A DNA stretch of 64,000 nt, taken from NCBI RefSeq assembly GCF_028640845.1, contig NC_080541.1:5941935-6005934 (forward strand). The letters are read 5' to 3'. This stretch comes from Ahaetulla prasina (lineage: Eukaryota; Chordata; Lepidosauria; Squamata; Colubridae). Position numbers and translations under genes: made by a program. This document shows, piece after piece, positions 49,272-59,449 of this stretch (position 1 is its first letter; the number at the start of each line of letters is the position of its first letter). The notes beneath the pieces were generated by a model, which saw only the letters and a list, made by a program, of their open reading frames with translations, made no database searches and had not been told where the DNA came from.

Positions 49272-50015
49272 CAGGGGTCACCAAATTTTTGGACCTCAGG
49301 GACCACTAAATTCATAATTTTAAATCCCATGGACCACTAATAACATCTATCTAATGACTGGCTGGGGGGTGTGGCAAGATGGTCATGTGACTGGGTGGGC
49401 GTGGCCAACTCAATGTCACTCACATTGAGGGGCGCCTTGCCAGCCTCTACTCACCACTCCTTGCCTGCCCGCCTGGGTTCCTTAGGACCCCAACAGGAAG
49501 CAGTTGCTGGAGCCACCATGAGAAAGAGTTGGCAAAAGAGCTCAGTTCAAATTGGATCTGACCAAGAAGGAGGCTCAGCAGAAGCAACTCACTGAGGACT
49601 AGGAGCATAGGCTTTCCAAGCAGAGGGAAGACCTGCGGGAGTGCAAGGCCAGGTACCGGCTCCTGGAGGCTCAGAAGACTGGGATGGTCAGCCAGTTCCA
49701 GGCCATGATGCAGTCCCACAGGAACAAGGCCCTCCGGTTCTTTCCCTCCAGCCTTCACCCAAAGCCCCATACCAAGAGGTCGAAGCAGACCCCCAGCTGG
49801 AATTTCTGCCCCCCTCCGACCCACACAAAAAGACCCCAAAGGGGAAGACTCTCTGCAGCAACACAAACGTTCATTGCTCGTATCCGGCCCAGGGGCCGTG
49901 GTTTGAGGACCTCTAATTTAGTGCAATATAAAAAATGCAAATCATTTTTCTGGGGACCCCCAAAAGTTTCTCACGGACCACCAGTGATCCACGGACCACC
50001 AGTTGGCGACTGCTA
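49272..50015 (+). mobile_element. hAT-like transposon carrying an exon-like coiled-coil segment, copy 1
   Basis: The ends are CAGGGGTCACCAA and TTGGCGACTGCTA (inverted, about 9 of 13). A perfect 8-bp duplication, CTATAATG, lies at 49264-49271 and 50016-50023. Codons within about 49540-49750 read as a charged coiled coil: LDLTKKEAQQKQLTED, then EHRLSKQREDLRECKARYRL, LEAQKTGMVSQFQAMMQSH. A Pro-rich part follows, in another frame (about 49750-49915). Stops (TAG at 49595) and frameshifts show it is not expressed as one protein. The same segment occurs in copy 2. The donor protein is not identified. Confidence 0.88.
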
Positions 50016-50471
50016 CTATAATGAATACTTTTTCTGGGTCTTCAAAGTTTCCTCAGGCCCCAGAAGTATAAAATCAGTCTCGTTCTGCAGAAACCATTTT
50101 TTTCCTCCTTTTGCAGTTCTCTGCAAATGTGTTGACTGTTACATTTTCCGTGGATCAACTTTGCACTGCCAGAAAAATCACACTCCTCTATGCATTATTT
50201 ACCAGTTAATAATGCAAAATAAGATTCCAGAAGAAAATCTTTTGTTACTGTTGTTTTATCCCAGCCTCCCAATAAGTCAAGATAGAAGTTGAGGAGAATG
50301 GGCTGGCCCAGAAAAAATATAAAAACTGGGTCCAGAAGAAACGTTAAAATGTTGAGAGGGGGGGAAGGAAGAGGGAGAGAGAAAGATAATGAGAGAGAGA
50401 AAAAAAAGTGCCTACCGTTCCTGTCCTATTGTTCCCTTCATTATATCAAATTGATATAGTTGATGCATATT
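50016..50471. other. No recognised feature
   Basis: No repeat ends recognised; purine-rich toward 50350-50410. Confidence 0.35.
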
Positions 50472-50580
50472 TTTTACATATATATATATATATATTTTCT
50501 TCAAAATATGTTGTTTTATCTATGACAATTGTTTGTGTATACTGTTGTGACAAAAATAAATAAATAAAAATAAATAAAGA
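50472..50580. repeat. (TA)n and (AAAT)n tracts
   Basis: ACATATATATATATATAT at about 50476-50497 and AAATAAATAAATAAAAAT at 50552-50578. Confidence 0.85.
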
Positions 50581-51385
50581 ATGAGACAGAGGGAGAGAGA
50601 GAGAATGAGAGGGGGGGAGGGAGAGAGGAAGACAGGGAGAATGAGCGAGAGAGAATGAGAGAAAGAGAGAGAATGAGAAAGAGGAAAAGAGTGAGAGAGA
50701 ATGAGGGGGGGAGAGAGAATGGGAGAGAGAAAATAGAGAGAGAGAAAAAGAGAGAGAGAAAGAGAGAGGACGAGAGAGAGGATGAGAGAGAGAATGAGAG
50801 AGAGAATGGGAGAATGAGAGGAGGGAGAGAGAGGGAGAAAGGGAGAATGAGAGAGAATGAGAGGGAGAAAGAGAGAGAGGATGAGAGAGAATGAGAGAAT
50901 GAGAGAGGGGAGAGGGGGAAAGAGAGAGAGAACGAGAGGGGGAGGGAGAGAGAGGAAGAGATGGAGAATGAGAGAGATATAATGAGTGGGATGGACAGAG
51001 AGAGAATGAGAGAGAGGGGGGAGAGAGGAGAGAGAATGGGAGAGAGAAAATAGAGAGAGAGAAAGAGAGAGAGAAAGAGAGAGGAGAGAGAGAGGATGAG
51101 AGAGAATGAGAGAGAGAATGGGAGAATGAGAGGAGGGAGAGAGAGGGAGAAAGGGAGAATGAGAGAGAATGAGAGGAGAGAGAGAGAGGATGAGAGAATG
51201 AGAGAATGAGAGGGAGAGAGAGAGAGAGAGAATGAGAGAGGGGGAGGGAGAGAGAGGAAGAGATGGAGAATGAGAGAGATATAATGAGTGGGATGGACAG
51301 AGAGAGAATGAGGGGGGGGATAGAGGGAGAGAGAATGTGAGAGAGAATGAGAGAGAATGAGTGGGAGGGAGGGAGGGAGATAATT
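50581..51385. repeat. GAGA-rich purine tract with ~302-bp higher-order period
   Basis: Almost purely G and A. The block ATGGAGAATGAGAGAGATAT then AATGAGTGGGATGGAC occurs at 50961 and 51263, a period of 302 bp, with the surrounding pattern repeated. The 343-residue Ser/Leu-rich minus frame is an artefact. Confidence 0.95.
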
Positions 51386-52115
51386 TGGAGGGGGGTGAGG
51401 GTTTTTTTTATTGTTCTCATTTTCTTCCCTACCCCTTGAGCTGTTAAATTATGAAGCAAACCTGGTACCTGTTCCAAGGAAAATTCTGAATTATTAAGTG
51501 AAACATTTTTACATTAGAAATAGGCGAATACGGTTGATTGTCTCTTGTGCTCCATATCTTTCCCAGCAAAGAGAAAGGGAGAAGGAAGCCTACCGCTTTC
51601 ATATTTTCTAACAGTTTTGAGAGCTAAATCTGAGTTTGTTTGTTGGATTGTTTTGAAAAATGACGAGATCTTTAGCTGGAATAAATCAGTGCTCAGCTAA
51701 CAACAGGCTTGCCTGAGAATGCCTAGGCATCAAACTTGCAATAAAAGTTCTAATTTTTGACTGTATTTCTCTACTCTCGTTGAAATAGAATCCTTTAGCA
51801 AATGCATAGGATTCCAATCAGTTTCCAGGATGTACATTAGCACTTTAGAAACCAAGTAACTACATTTTAAAGGGGGAAAAAATGTTTAACAGAGTAATTA
51901 CTTGACTTGTATTACACACCCACGTTGGTTTTACAGCCTGGAATTTCAGTCCTGGCTGTTTTTTACTAATGAAGTTCCCCATAAAAGACACCCAATGATC
52001 ATCGGCCTCTGTTTTTTATGAACCTGGCAAATGAAAAAAGTTGCATTCCCTTGGTAGATAGACAAGCAGAAATCCCTGATTCAGCAATTTAAGTAGTCCT
52101 TAGACCTAAATCAGA
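51386..52115. other. Candidate conserved non-coding DNA
   Basis: Repeat-free with words such as AACAGAGTAATTACTTGAC (about 51888) and CCCAATGATCATCGG (about 51990). No exon seen. Confidence 0.35.
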
Positions 52116-52347
52116 ACTGGTCACAAGAGAAGAGCAACAAAAATAAATAGAGAGCTAGAGGCTAAAACATACGAAGAACGATCGCAGGAATTGGGTACGT
52201 CTAGTCTAATGAAAAGAAGGATCAGGGGAGACATGATAGCAGTGTTCCGATATTTGAGGTGCTCCTACAAAGACGAGGGAGTCAAATTATTTTCTAAAGC
52301 ATCAAAAGCCAAGACAAGAAGCAATGGATGGGAACTAACCAAGGAGA

Positions 52348-53050
52348 GAATAGAATAGAATAGAATAGAATAGAATAGAATAGAATAGAATAGAATAGAA
52401 TAGAATAGAATAGAATAGAATAGAATAGAATAGAATAGAATTTTTTATTGGCCAAGTGTGATTGGGCACACAAGGAATTTGTCTTGGTGCATAGACTCTC
52501 AGTGTACATAAAAGAAAAGATACCTTCATCAAGGTACAACAGTTACAACACAAATGATGGTCAATATATCAATATAAATCATAAGGATTACCAGCAACAA
52601 AGTTACAGTCATACAGTCATAAGTGGAAAGAGATTGGTGATGGGAACGATGAGAAGATTAATAGTAGTGCAGATTTAGTAAATAGTTTGACAGTGTTGAG
52701 GGAATTATTTGTTTAGCAGAGTGGTGGCCTTCGGGAAAAAACTGTTCTTGTGTCTAGTTGTTCTGTTGTGCAGTGCTCTATAGCGTCGTTTTGAGGGCAT
52801 GAGTTGAAACAGTTTATGTCCAGGATGTGAGGGATCTGTAAATATTTTCACGGCCCTCTTCTTGATTCATGCAGTATACAGGTCCTCAATGGAAGGCAGG
52901 TTGGTAGCAATTATTTTTTTCTGCAGTCCTAATTATCCTCTGAAGTCTGTGTCTTTCTTGTTGGGTTGCAGAACCGAACCAGACAGTTATAGAGGTGCAA
53001 ATGACAGACTCAATAATTCCTCTGTAGAACTGAATCAGCAGCTCCTTGGG
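52348..53050 (-). pseudogene. L3/Snake1-type LINE, C-terminus and (AATAG)n tail
   Basis: (AATAG)n runs 52348-52440, then the 3' UTR (GGCCAAGTGTGATTGGGC). The minus translation of 52886-53050 gives FYRGIIESVICTSITVWFGS and QQERHRLQRIIRTAEKN, the CR1/L2-superfamily RT C-terminal region. 5'-truncated. Confidence 0.88.
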
Positions 53051-53128
53051 CAGTTTGAGCTGCTGGCTGAGGAACTCTGGGAGTTGAAGTCCACAAGTTT
53101 CAAAGTTGCCAAGGTTGGAGACCCCTGT
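53051..53128. mobile_element. CTCCAACCTT MITE arm
   Basis: CTGAGGAACTCTGGGAGTTG to AAGGTTGGAGACCCCTG; only one arm, next to an L3/CR1 junction. Confidence 0.65.
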
Positions 53129-53410
53129 TCTAGTACTAAGGAGAAATTTCCTGACAGTGTGAATAATCAATCTCAGTGAGATTCAACTTGCCTTCAGAAG
53201 CTGTGGGGTCTCCATCACTGGAGGCTTTCAAAAAGAGATTGGACAAACATTGGTCTGAAATGTTATATGATCTCCTGCCATGGGCTGGGGCTGGGGGGGT
53301 TGGACTGGAAGACCTTCGAGGTCCCTTCCAACTCTTATTATTCTATGTTCTATTTTAGCTGTCAACACCAGATGGAGTTTTTACAAATAAGCAAATCTTA
53401 TTTACATTTT

Positions 53411-53584
53411 AGAATAGAATAGAATAGAATAGAATAGAATAGAATAGAATAGAATAGAATAGAATAGAATTTTTTTATTGGCCAAGTGTGATTGGACACA
53501 CAAGGAATTTGTCTTTGGTGCATATGCTCTCAGTGTACATAAAAGAAATAATAGAATAGAAAATAGAATAGAAAATAGAATAAA
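53411..53584 (-). mobile_element. L3 tail with (AATAG)n
   Basis: Array 53411-53468, L3 3' end 53469-53548, then AATAG-like remnants. Confidence 0.82.
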
Positions 53585-53930
53585 GGTAAAGGTTCCCCTC
53601 ACACATACGTGCTAGTCATTGCTGACTCTAGGGGGCGGTGCTCATCTCCGTTTCAAAGCCGAAGAGCCAGCGCTGTCCGAAGACGTCTCCGTGGTCATGA
53701 CTCAACACCAAAGGTGCACAGAACTCTGTTACCTTCCCACCAAAGGTGGTCCCTATATTTTCTACTTGCATTTTTACATGCTTTCGAAACTGCTAGGTTG
53801 GCAGAAGCTGGGACAAGTAACAGGAGCTCACCCCGTTACACGGCAGCACTAGGGATTTGAACCGCTGAGCTGCCGACCTTTCAATCAACAAGCTCAACGT
53901 CCTAGCCCCTGAGCCACCACCTCTTTAGTC
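53585..53930 (-). mobile_element. Sauria SINE
   Basis: The plus strand starts AAAGGTAAAGGTTCCCC (the ACCTTT-type BovB-like 3' end on minus). It continues GACTCTAGGGGGCGGTGCTC and ends with the tRNA-like head (GGGATTTGAACCGCTGAGC, CCTGAGCCACC). Sauria SINEs use the BovB machinery, and a BovB fragment is present at 55717. Confidence 0.95.
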
Positions 53931-53984
53931 TTTAGTCTTTATTCTTTATTTATTATTCTTTATTTATTATTATTCTTTATTCTT

Positions 53985-54530
53985 TATTGGCCAAGTGTGA
54001 TTGGACACACAAGGAATTTGTCTTTGGTGCATATCCTCTCAGTCTACATAAAAGAAAAGATACATTCGTCAAGAATCATAAGGTACAACACTTAATGATA
54101 GCCATAGGGAACAAATAAGCAATCAAATGATATTAGGAAACATTCAATATAAATCTTAAGGATACCAGCAACAAGGTTACAGTCATACAGTCATAAGTGG
54201 AAGGAGATTGGTGGTGGGAACAATGAGAAGATTAATAGTAGTTTGAGAGTGTTGAGGGAATTATTTGTTTAGCAGAGTGATGGCGTTCGGGAAGAAACTG
54301 TTCTTGTGTCTAGTTGGTCTGGTGTACAGTACTCTATAGCGTCGTTCTGAGGGAAGGAGTTGAAACAGTTTATGTCCAGGATGTGAGGGGTCTGTAAATA
54401 TTTTCCCAGCCCTCTTTTTGACTCATGCAGTATACAGGTCCTCAATGGAAGGCAGGTGGGTAGTAATTGTTTTTTCTGCAGTTCTAATTATCGTCTGAAG
54501 TCTGTGTCTGTTTTGTTGGGTTGGAAAGAA
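53985..54530 (-). mobile_element. L3/Snake1-type LINE 3' region
   Basis: From TTATTGGCCAAGTGTGATTG to CAGTTCTAATTATCGTCTG. Minus-strand C-terminal coding and 3' UTR of L3. Confidence 0.85.
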
Positions 54531-54532
54531 AG

Positions 54533-54612
54533 AAAGTTGGATTGCCTGTCTAAGCAGGGGGTTGGACTAGAAGACCTCCAAGGTCCCTTCCAACTCTGTT
54601 ATTCTAAATTCT
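54533..54612 (+). mobile_element. CR1 3' end
   Basis: GCAGGGGGTTGGACTAGAAG and AAGGTCCCTTCCAACTCTG, then ATTCTAAATTCTAAAATC as the octamer-like tail. Confidence 0.82.
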
Positions 54613-54761
54613 AAAATCTAGCTGTCTTTGTCTGTGTCCTCAGAGTCACCTGAATAGTGCAAATAGGTGTGGAGCCTTGTTGGAACTGCTGAAAGGACCA
54701 TGTTGTGAAGCTGTGCTTTCTGCAGGATAGGTTTTTTAAAATATATATATATATATAAAAA

Positions 54762-55020
54762 TCCTTCCATTCTCCACCATCCATTCAGAGCTGAAGAAGC
54801 TTCTTGGATGAGAAGCAAAACCTCTTCAAAGAAAAACATAAAAAGTCCAGTTGCCCTTTGAAGAAAAGCACCTTTTTGACAACCATGACCTGGATCAGGG
54901 GTCTCCAACCTTGGTAACTTTAAGCCTGGTGGACTTCAACTCCCAGAATTCCCCAGCCAGCAAAGCTGCCAAGGTTGGAGACCCCTGACCTGGATGACTG
55001 AGAATCTCCATAGATATTCA
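54762..55020 (+). repeat. P1 right arm carrying a MITE
   Basis: AGAGCTGAAGAAGCTTCTTG to GACAACCATGACCTGGAT, then after the MITE ACCTGGATGACTGAGAATC. Confidence 0.78.
54897..54987. mobile_element. CTCCAACCTT MITE with perfect 8-bp duplication
   Basis: CAGGGGTCTCCAACCTTGG to CCAAGGTTGGAGACCCCTG, flanked by ACCTGGAT at 54889-54896 and 54988-54995. 91 bp. Confidence 0.92.
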
Positions 55021-55175
55021 GACAGTTAAAAAACATGGTGGCTGGACACCATTAACGCTGACACTAGCCAGAGCATAGAACAACTCAAAGAAGTGGTGCA
55101 AGATAAGAAGATGTGGAGAGACCTGGCCTGTGGCATCATCAAGAGTCGGACATGACTGAATGGATAACAACATCA
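55021..55175 (+). mobile_element. RTE/BovB-like 3' end
   Basis: Translation approximates an RTE tail (WWLDTINADTSQSIEQLKEV then W-RDLACGIIKSRT). AAGAGTCGGACATGACTGAA is the BovB-type terminal sequence, followed by an ACAACATCATC tail. Confidence 0.7.
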
Positions 55176-55638
55176 TCACCGGGCTATTTACGGGACCGCC
55201 TACTGCTACCGAATACCTCTCACCGACCCGTGCGCTCTCACAGAGAGGGACTCCTCAGGGTGCCGTCTGCTAGACAGTGTCGTTTGGCGACACCCAGGGG
55301 AAGGGCCTTCTCTGTGGGGGCTCCCACCCTCTGGAACGAACTCCCCCCAGGACTTCGTCAACTTCCGGACCTCCGAACCTTCCGCCGCGAGCTTAAAACA
55401 CACTTATTCATCTGCGCAGGACTGGATTAGATTTTAAATTTATACGGGTTTTAATGGGTTTTATTATTTATATTGTTCTTTTTTAATTATTTGGCTGTGT
55501 AGAATAAGTTTTTTAATTGATATTTTATTCTGTATTTATATGTACCTTTTTATTTGCCTGTGAACCACCCTGAGTCCCTAGGGAGATAGGGCGGTATACA
55601 AATACAATAAATAAATAAAAAATAAATAAATAAATAAA
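55176..55638 (+). pseudogene. L2-like C-terminus and 3' tail
   Basis: One open frame within 55113-55430: RDRLLLPNTSHRPVRSHREG, LLRVPSARQCRLATPRGRAF and ELPPGLRQLPDLRTFRRELK, to a stop. The 3' UTR ends CCACCCTGAGTCCCTAGGG and (AAAT)n. 5'-truncated. Confidence 0.9.
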
Positions 55639-55716
55639 TCTTCTTCATCATCATCTTCTTCAGCAGCAGCAGCAGCAACAGCAGCACACCTATAAATCAC
55701 TGTGTCATTTTTCTTG

Positions 55717-56860
55717 TTGTTGTTAGGTGCAAAGTCATGTCCGACCCATCGCGACCCCATTGTTCTGTCCCCCCCACCTCAGTCCAGGAGACACGTGAAC
55801 TGACTCAATTAGCCAGCAATTTAGTTCACGGCACCTATCAGCTCTGGCAGCAGACCAGCGAATGTCTGCCAAGGTTTTCTTTATCTTCCCTGATGTCGGC
55901 GTCACAGAATCTCGTTACCAGAGCAACCAGGAAGTCAGGAACAAACAGCAATCCAGGCCAAATGCTCAGTCAAATAGTTCAGCTCAAGTTTTCTCCAGTC
56001 AGTTTGTTTTGTCTGTCACAAAGTAATAGAGCAGCCCCTCCTGCTTTTATACCCTGTGGGGTGTGGCTCCATGACTCAGCACTCTCTAGGCCTGCCCCAC
56101 CCCTTCTTTTGTTGTTCCCGCCTGTCTTGTCTACGAAACCTGGGATCTAACCAGGACTGATAGTCCACAGCTGTGTCTGGAAGCATTGCCTGGGCGGAGG
56201 GAGATACAGGAGACAGAAGCCTCGTCATCTCCTCCACCTGGCCTGCCTCTGGCTCCTGGAGCTGAGCCAGAGATGCCAGCCCTGCAGAGGGGAGCCCCGA
56301 GGCCCTTCCCTTTCACTCTCTGAGTCACTTTCTGGCAGGGGGCCAGGCCACAATACCCATTGACAACATTCCTCCGGGCCTTCCCATCCTCTACCACCCT
56401 CTGGAGTTCATTTAAACTCATGCCGACTCCTTCAGTGACTCCATCCAGCCACCTCATGCTCTGCTGTCCCCTTCTTCTTTCTCCCTTAATCTTTCCCAGC
56501 ATTATGTTCTTCTCCAGTGAGTCCTTCCATCTCATTAGGTGGCCAAAGGATTTGAGTTTCCTCTTCAGGATCTGGCCTTCTAAAGAGCAGTCAGGGTTGA
56601 TCTCCTCTAGGACCGACTGGTTGGATCGCCTTGCAGTCCAAAGGACTCGCAGGAGTCTTCTCTAGCACCAGAATTCAAAGGCCTCAATTCTTTGGCGCTC
56701 AGCTGTCCTTATGATAGTTCAACTTTCACAGCTGTACATTGCAACTGGGAACACCATAGCGTTGACTATACGCACTTTTGTTGGCAGGGTGATGTCATTT
56801 TTCTTAAGCCTGTGAATTTTCCCTCAGCAAGTTCCGATTCTGCTACTCCGATCTGCAGAC
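55717..56860 (-). pseudogene. BovB (RTE) LINE fragment split by an LTR
   Basis: The plus strand reads GTTGTTAGGTGCAAAGTCAT (minus: BovB 3' end). After the LTR come GACAACATTCCTCCGGGCC, TTCCATCTCATTAGGTGGCC, GACTGGTTGGATCGCCTTGC and ATTCTTTGGCGCTCAGCTG. These are the classic BovB C-terminal reverse-transcriptase coding words. BovB is known for wide horizontal transfer between squamates, ruminants and ticks. The frame is broken; it is 5'-truncated near 56860. Confidence 0.93.
55761..56355 (-). mobile_element. Solo LTR (LTR-F) inside BovB
   Basis: On the plus strand TGTTCTGTCCC to GGCCACAATA, flanked by a perfect CCCAT at 55756-55760 and 56356-56360. On minus, GGTATAAAAGCAGGAGG gives a TATA box (about 56041-56055), with the same CATGGAGCCACACCCCAC block as LTR-A. 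Distant relative of LTR-A. Confidence 0.9.
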
Positions 56861-57374
56861 ACTGTATAAATTAAGCAACTCGCATTTACTTTTGTGTTTT
56901 TCAGAGTCTATACTTGGCAGGGAAAGACGTTGTGCGATTTCCAAGGTGCTGCCCCATCAAATGCTGGGAATTTTAACAGCACTGTTAAAGCCACCAGGTC
57001 TATAACTCCTCCCCAGGCCTGTATTTTTCTGCATTTTTATGCAAATCAGTCCCTAAGGACTGTTTTGACTTCCTTATTCCCTTATTTTAAAACTTTTTTT
57101 GCTCATAAGCTCCTGGTAAAGTCAGCCAGAGGCCGTTTATAATGTTACACAACAATGAAACTTTAAAATGAATACATTTCTCAACAATATAGGAACAAAA
57201 CCAAATAAATTACTTTTTTAAAAAAAAATGCCATTGGTCCTAACCTAAGTGAGCTTCAGGGAGGGAAGAGGTTTACCAATTACAGCTAAAAGTATTCAAA
57301 GGAAGGAATCGCTCAGTATTTATTTAGAGTACATACCAAGGCAGCTGAACTAATATAGTTTGCTGCAGTCATTC
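56861..57374. other. No recognised feature
   Basis: Apparently single-copy; no repeat ends or exon signals seen. Confidence 0.35.
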
Positions 57375-57377
57375 AAC

Positions 57378-57790
57378 GTAGAATAATAAGAGTTGGAAGG
57401 GAGTTTGGAGGTCTTCTAGACCAGCCCGATGATTGAGCAGGAGACACTATACCATTTCAGACAAGTGGCTGTCCAATCTCTTTCTGAAAGTCTCCAGGGA
57501 TGGAGCACCTACAACTTCTGGAGGCAAGCTATTCAACTAAAATAGAGCTGGAAGGGAACTTTGAGGTCTTCTAGTCCAGGGGTCTCCAACCTTGGTCCCT
57601 TTAAGACTTGTGGACTTCAACTCCCAGAGTCAAACTCCCAAAGTCAACTCCCAGAGCAAAGCTGGCTGAGGAACTCTGGGAGTTGAAGTCCACAAGTCTT
57701 AAAGGGACCAAGGTTGGAGACCCCTGTTCTAGTCCACCCCTCTGCTCAATCAGAAAATCCTACACCATTCCATATAGGTGGCTAATGTCA
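57378..57790 (-). mobile_element. Two CR1 3' ends, the second split by a MITE
   Basis: 57378-57540 and 57541-57576 plus 57727-57785, all minus (AGAGTTGGAAGGGAGTTTGG; AGAGCTGGAAGGGAACTTTG). Confidence 0.8.
57577..57726. mobile_element. CTCCAACCTT MITE, complete, 150 bp
   Basis: CAGGGGTCTCCAACCTTGG to CCAAGGTTGGAGACCCCTG, flanked by a perfect TTCTAGTC at 57569-57576 and 57727-57734. The centre holds repeated CAACTCCCAGAG. Confidence 0.93.
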
Positions 57791-57989
57791 GGTTCCACAT
57801 AATGCACCCATCACAAATTGAACTCCGAAGCATTCTGTTTCCTCAAAGAACAAATTTATTCAGATACACCATTTTGGCATTAACTGGTGGAAAGCCAGTG
57901 CTAAAGTTCTCGCACTTTCCACCCCAATATTAGTATTAGTTTCTCACATTTTCAAAACAACCTATCACATTGTCCAACCAAGTTGAGAG

Positions 57990-58220
57990 CTGGTTGCTTG
58001 TCCAGTCTCTTCTTCAAAGCCTCCAGTGATGGAGCATCCATAACTTCTGAAGGCAAGCTACTCCATTGGTTAGTTGTTCTCACTGTTACGAAATTTCTCC
58101 TTAATTCCAGGTGGCTTCTCTCCTTGGTTAGTTTCCATCCATTGTTTCTTGTCAATAAATTGACCCCCCTTTTCTTTGTGGCAGCCCTTCAAATACTGGA
58201 ATACTGCTATCAGTCCATGA
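57990..58220 (-). mobile_element. CR1 fragment
   Basis: CCAGTGATGGAGCATCCATA, GTTTCCATCCATTGTTTC and AAATACTGGAATACTGC, all minus-strand CR1. Confidence 0.8.
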
Positions 58221-58344
58221 TGCCACCAAAAGCAGACTAGGATACGTTTGTCCTGTCCTTGGGTAATTGCATTGATTAGATTAGAGTCAAGCACAGGGAA
58301 TCAGGAGTCCAGACAGTTCAAATGAATATAGGTTTATTATATGC

Positions 58345-59170
58345 TAATGCCATGATGGCGAACTTATGGCACGCTTGTGTTGTGTCTCGCCCAATCTCAC
58401 CACAGCCGGGGCCTTCTTATCTGCTTCCGAACATGGAGGAATGTTCTAGTATGCCTCCCGGCCCCAGCCCTGGCTCCATGCCCAGACAGGCTGAAGAGGA
58501 GGAAATATCTCCAGCCCCCATCTCTGGCTCCATGCCCAGGCAAACGGAGCAACTAGACCCCTCCCCCTCCTCCACAGCATGTGAGCCTGAGGGAGGTCTA
58601 TTGCCAACAGCTGCAGACTGGAGTGACCCTCGCTTCAGAAGAATTGATAGGCGGCGGCGACAGAAGGAAGGGAGGGGCAGGCCTGGATAAGTGCTGAGTC
58701 ATGGAGCCACACCCCATGGCCTATATAAAGGATCTGCTTTCTGGCATTCTCTGAGTCAGGCAAAGTCTAAACATATCTTGCTGAAGTCACTTTCTGGTCT
58801 CCTGCCTGCCCTGAGGACTTTGCTAGGACTTTGGCAGAGCTGCAGAGGCACGCCTGATTCGGATTTCCCTGACCCGGCCATCAGCAGAGGAGTGAGACAC
58901 GACAATATCAGTGGGCATGCGAGCTCAGCTCCGAGCTGATTTTTGGGCCTTCTGGGCCCACTAGAAATAGGGAAACAAACTGTTTACTGCTTCCGGAGGG
59001 CCTTGGGGTGATGGTGTGGAAGGCCTGTTTTTCTTTCTCACCTGGTGAGAGTCTCTTTAGGAGTCTGGGGGAGGGGGGGAATGGCCTCCCCCCCCCACCC
59101 GAAGGTCCTCCGGAGGCCAAAAATGGCCCATTTGCCAAATTCCAGTCCCACCGGAAGTTGGCAAATGAGC
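58345..59170. mobile_element. hAT-like fragment carrying LTR-A
   Basis: GATGGCGAACTTATGGCACG at the left, then GGGCATGCGAGCTCAGCTCC and GGCAAATGAGCCGTTTCTGG at the right, belong to one squamate DNA-element type. The LTR-A at 58378-58904 interrupts it. Confidence 0.55.
58378..58904 (+). mobile_element. LTR-A, copy 6, no matching target duplication
   Basis: TGTTGTGTCTCG to GAGACACGACA. The flanks GCTTG and ATATC do not match. TATA box CCTATATAAAGG at 58720-58731. The internal frame is open to a stop at 58688-58690, with the end RRRRQKEGRGRPG. Confidence 0.88.
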
Positions 59171-59221
59171 CGTTTCTGGCATTTCCCCATTATTATTCTT
59201 TGGATCTCTTTTGTACATCCA

Positions 59222-59370
59222 CAAGTAGCTCAGTGGCTAAGACACTGAGCTTGTGGATCAGAAAGGTCGGCAGTTTGGCGGTTCGAATCCCTAGTACAGG
59301 TCCCCTGCATGAGCAGGGGGTAGGGGTAGATGACCTCCAAGGTACCTTCCAACTCTGTTACTGTTACTAA
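59222..59370 (+). mobile_element. Sauria SINE head fused to a CR1 3' end
   Basis: GCTCAGTGGCTAAGACACTG and GGCGGTTCGAATCCC (59228-59285) are the Sauria tRNA-like head. The next bases (GCATGAGCAGGGGGTAGG, AAGGTACCTTCCAACTCTG) are CR1 3' UTR. The body and tail of the SINE are absent. Confidence 0.75.
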
Positions 59371-59449
59371 ATTCTAATTGTATCCTATATTTATCATTTG
59401 AATGAAAGAAGATTTTTTTTTTTTGCTCAGGATTGAACTGTGGGGCCCT

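Larger units (their letters stand above)
52120..53347 (+). pseudogene. CR1 C-terminus split by an L3 LINE
   Basis: 52120-52347 translates to CR1 motifs (CGARL-like start, [40 protein letters not shown]). CR1 resumes about 53136 (GAGAAATTTCCTGACAGTG) to the 3' UTR at 53347. The L3 occupies 52348-53050. Confidence 0.82.

Noticed and set aside
50446..51477. 343-codon Ser/Leu-rich frame on minus
   Set aside because: It comes from the GAGA tract read on the opposite strand and has no non-repetitive domain.
53051..53128. Complete MITE
   Set aside because: Only one arm and no matching 8-bp flanks were found, so it is reported as a fragment.
59222..59290. tRNA gene
   Set aside because: The tRNA-like segment is the head of a Sauria SINE; no complete cloverleaf or acceptor end is seen.
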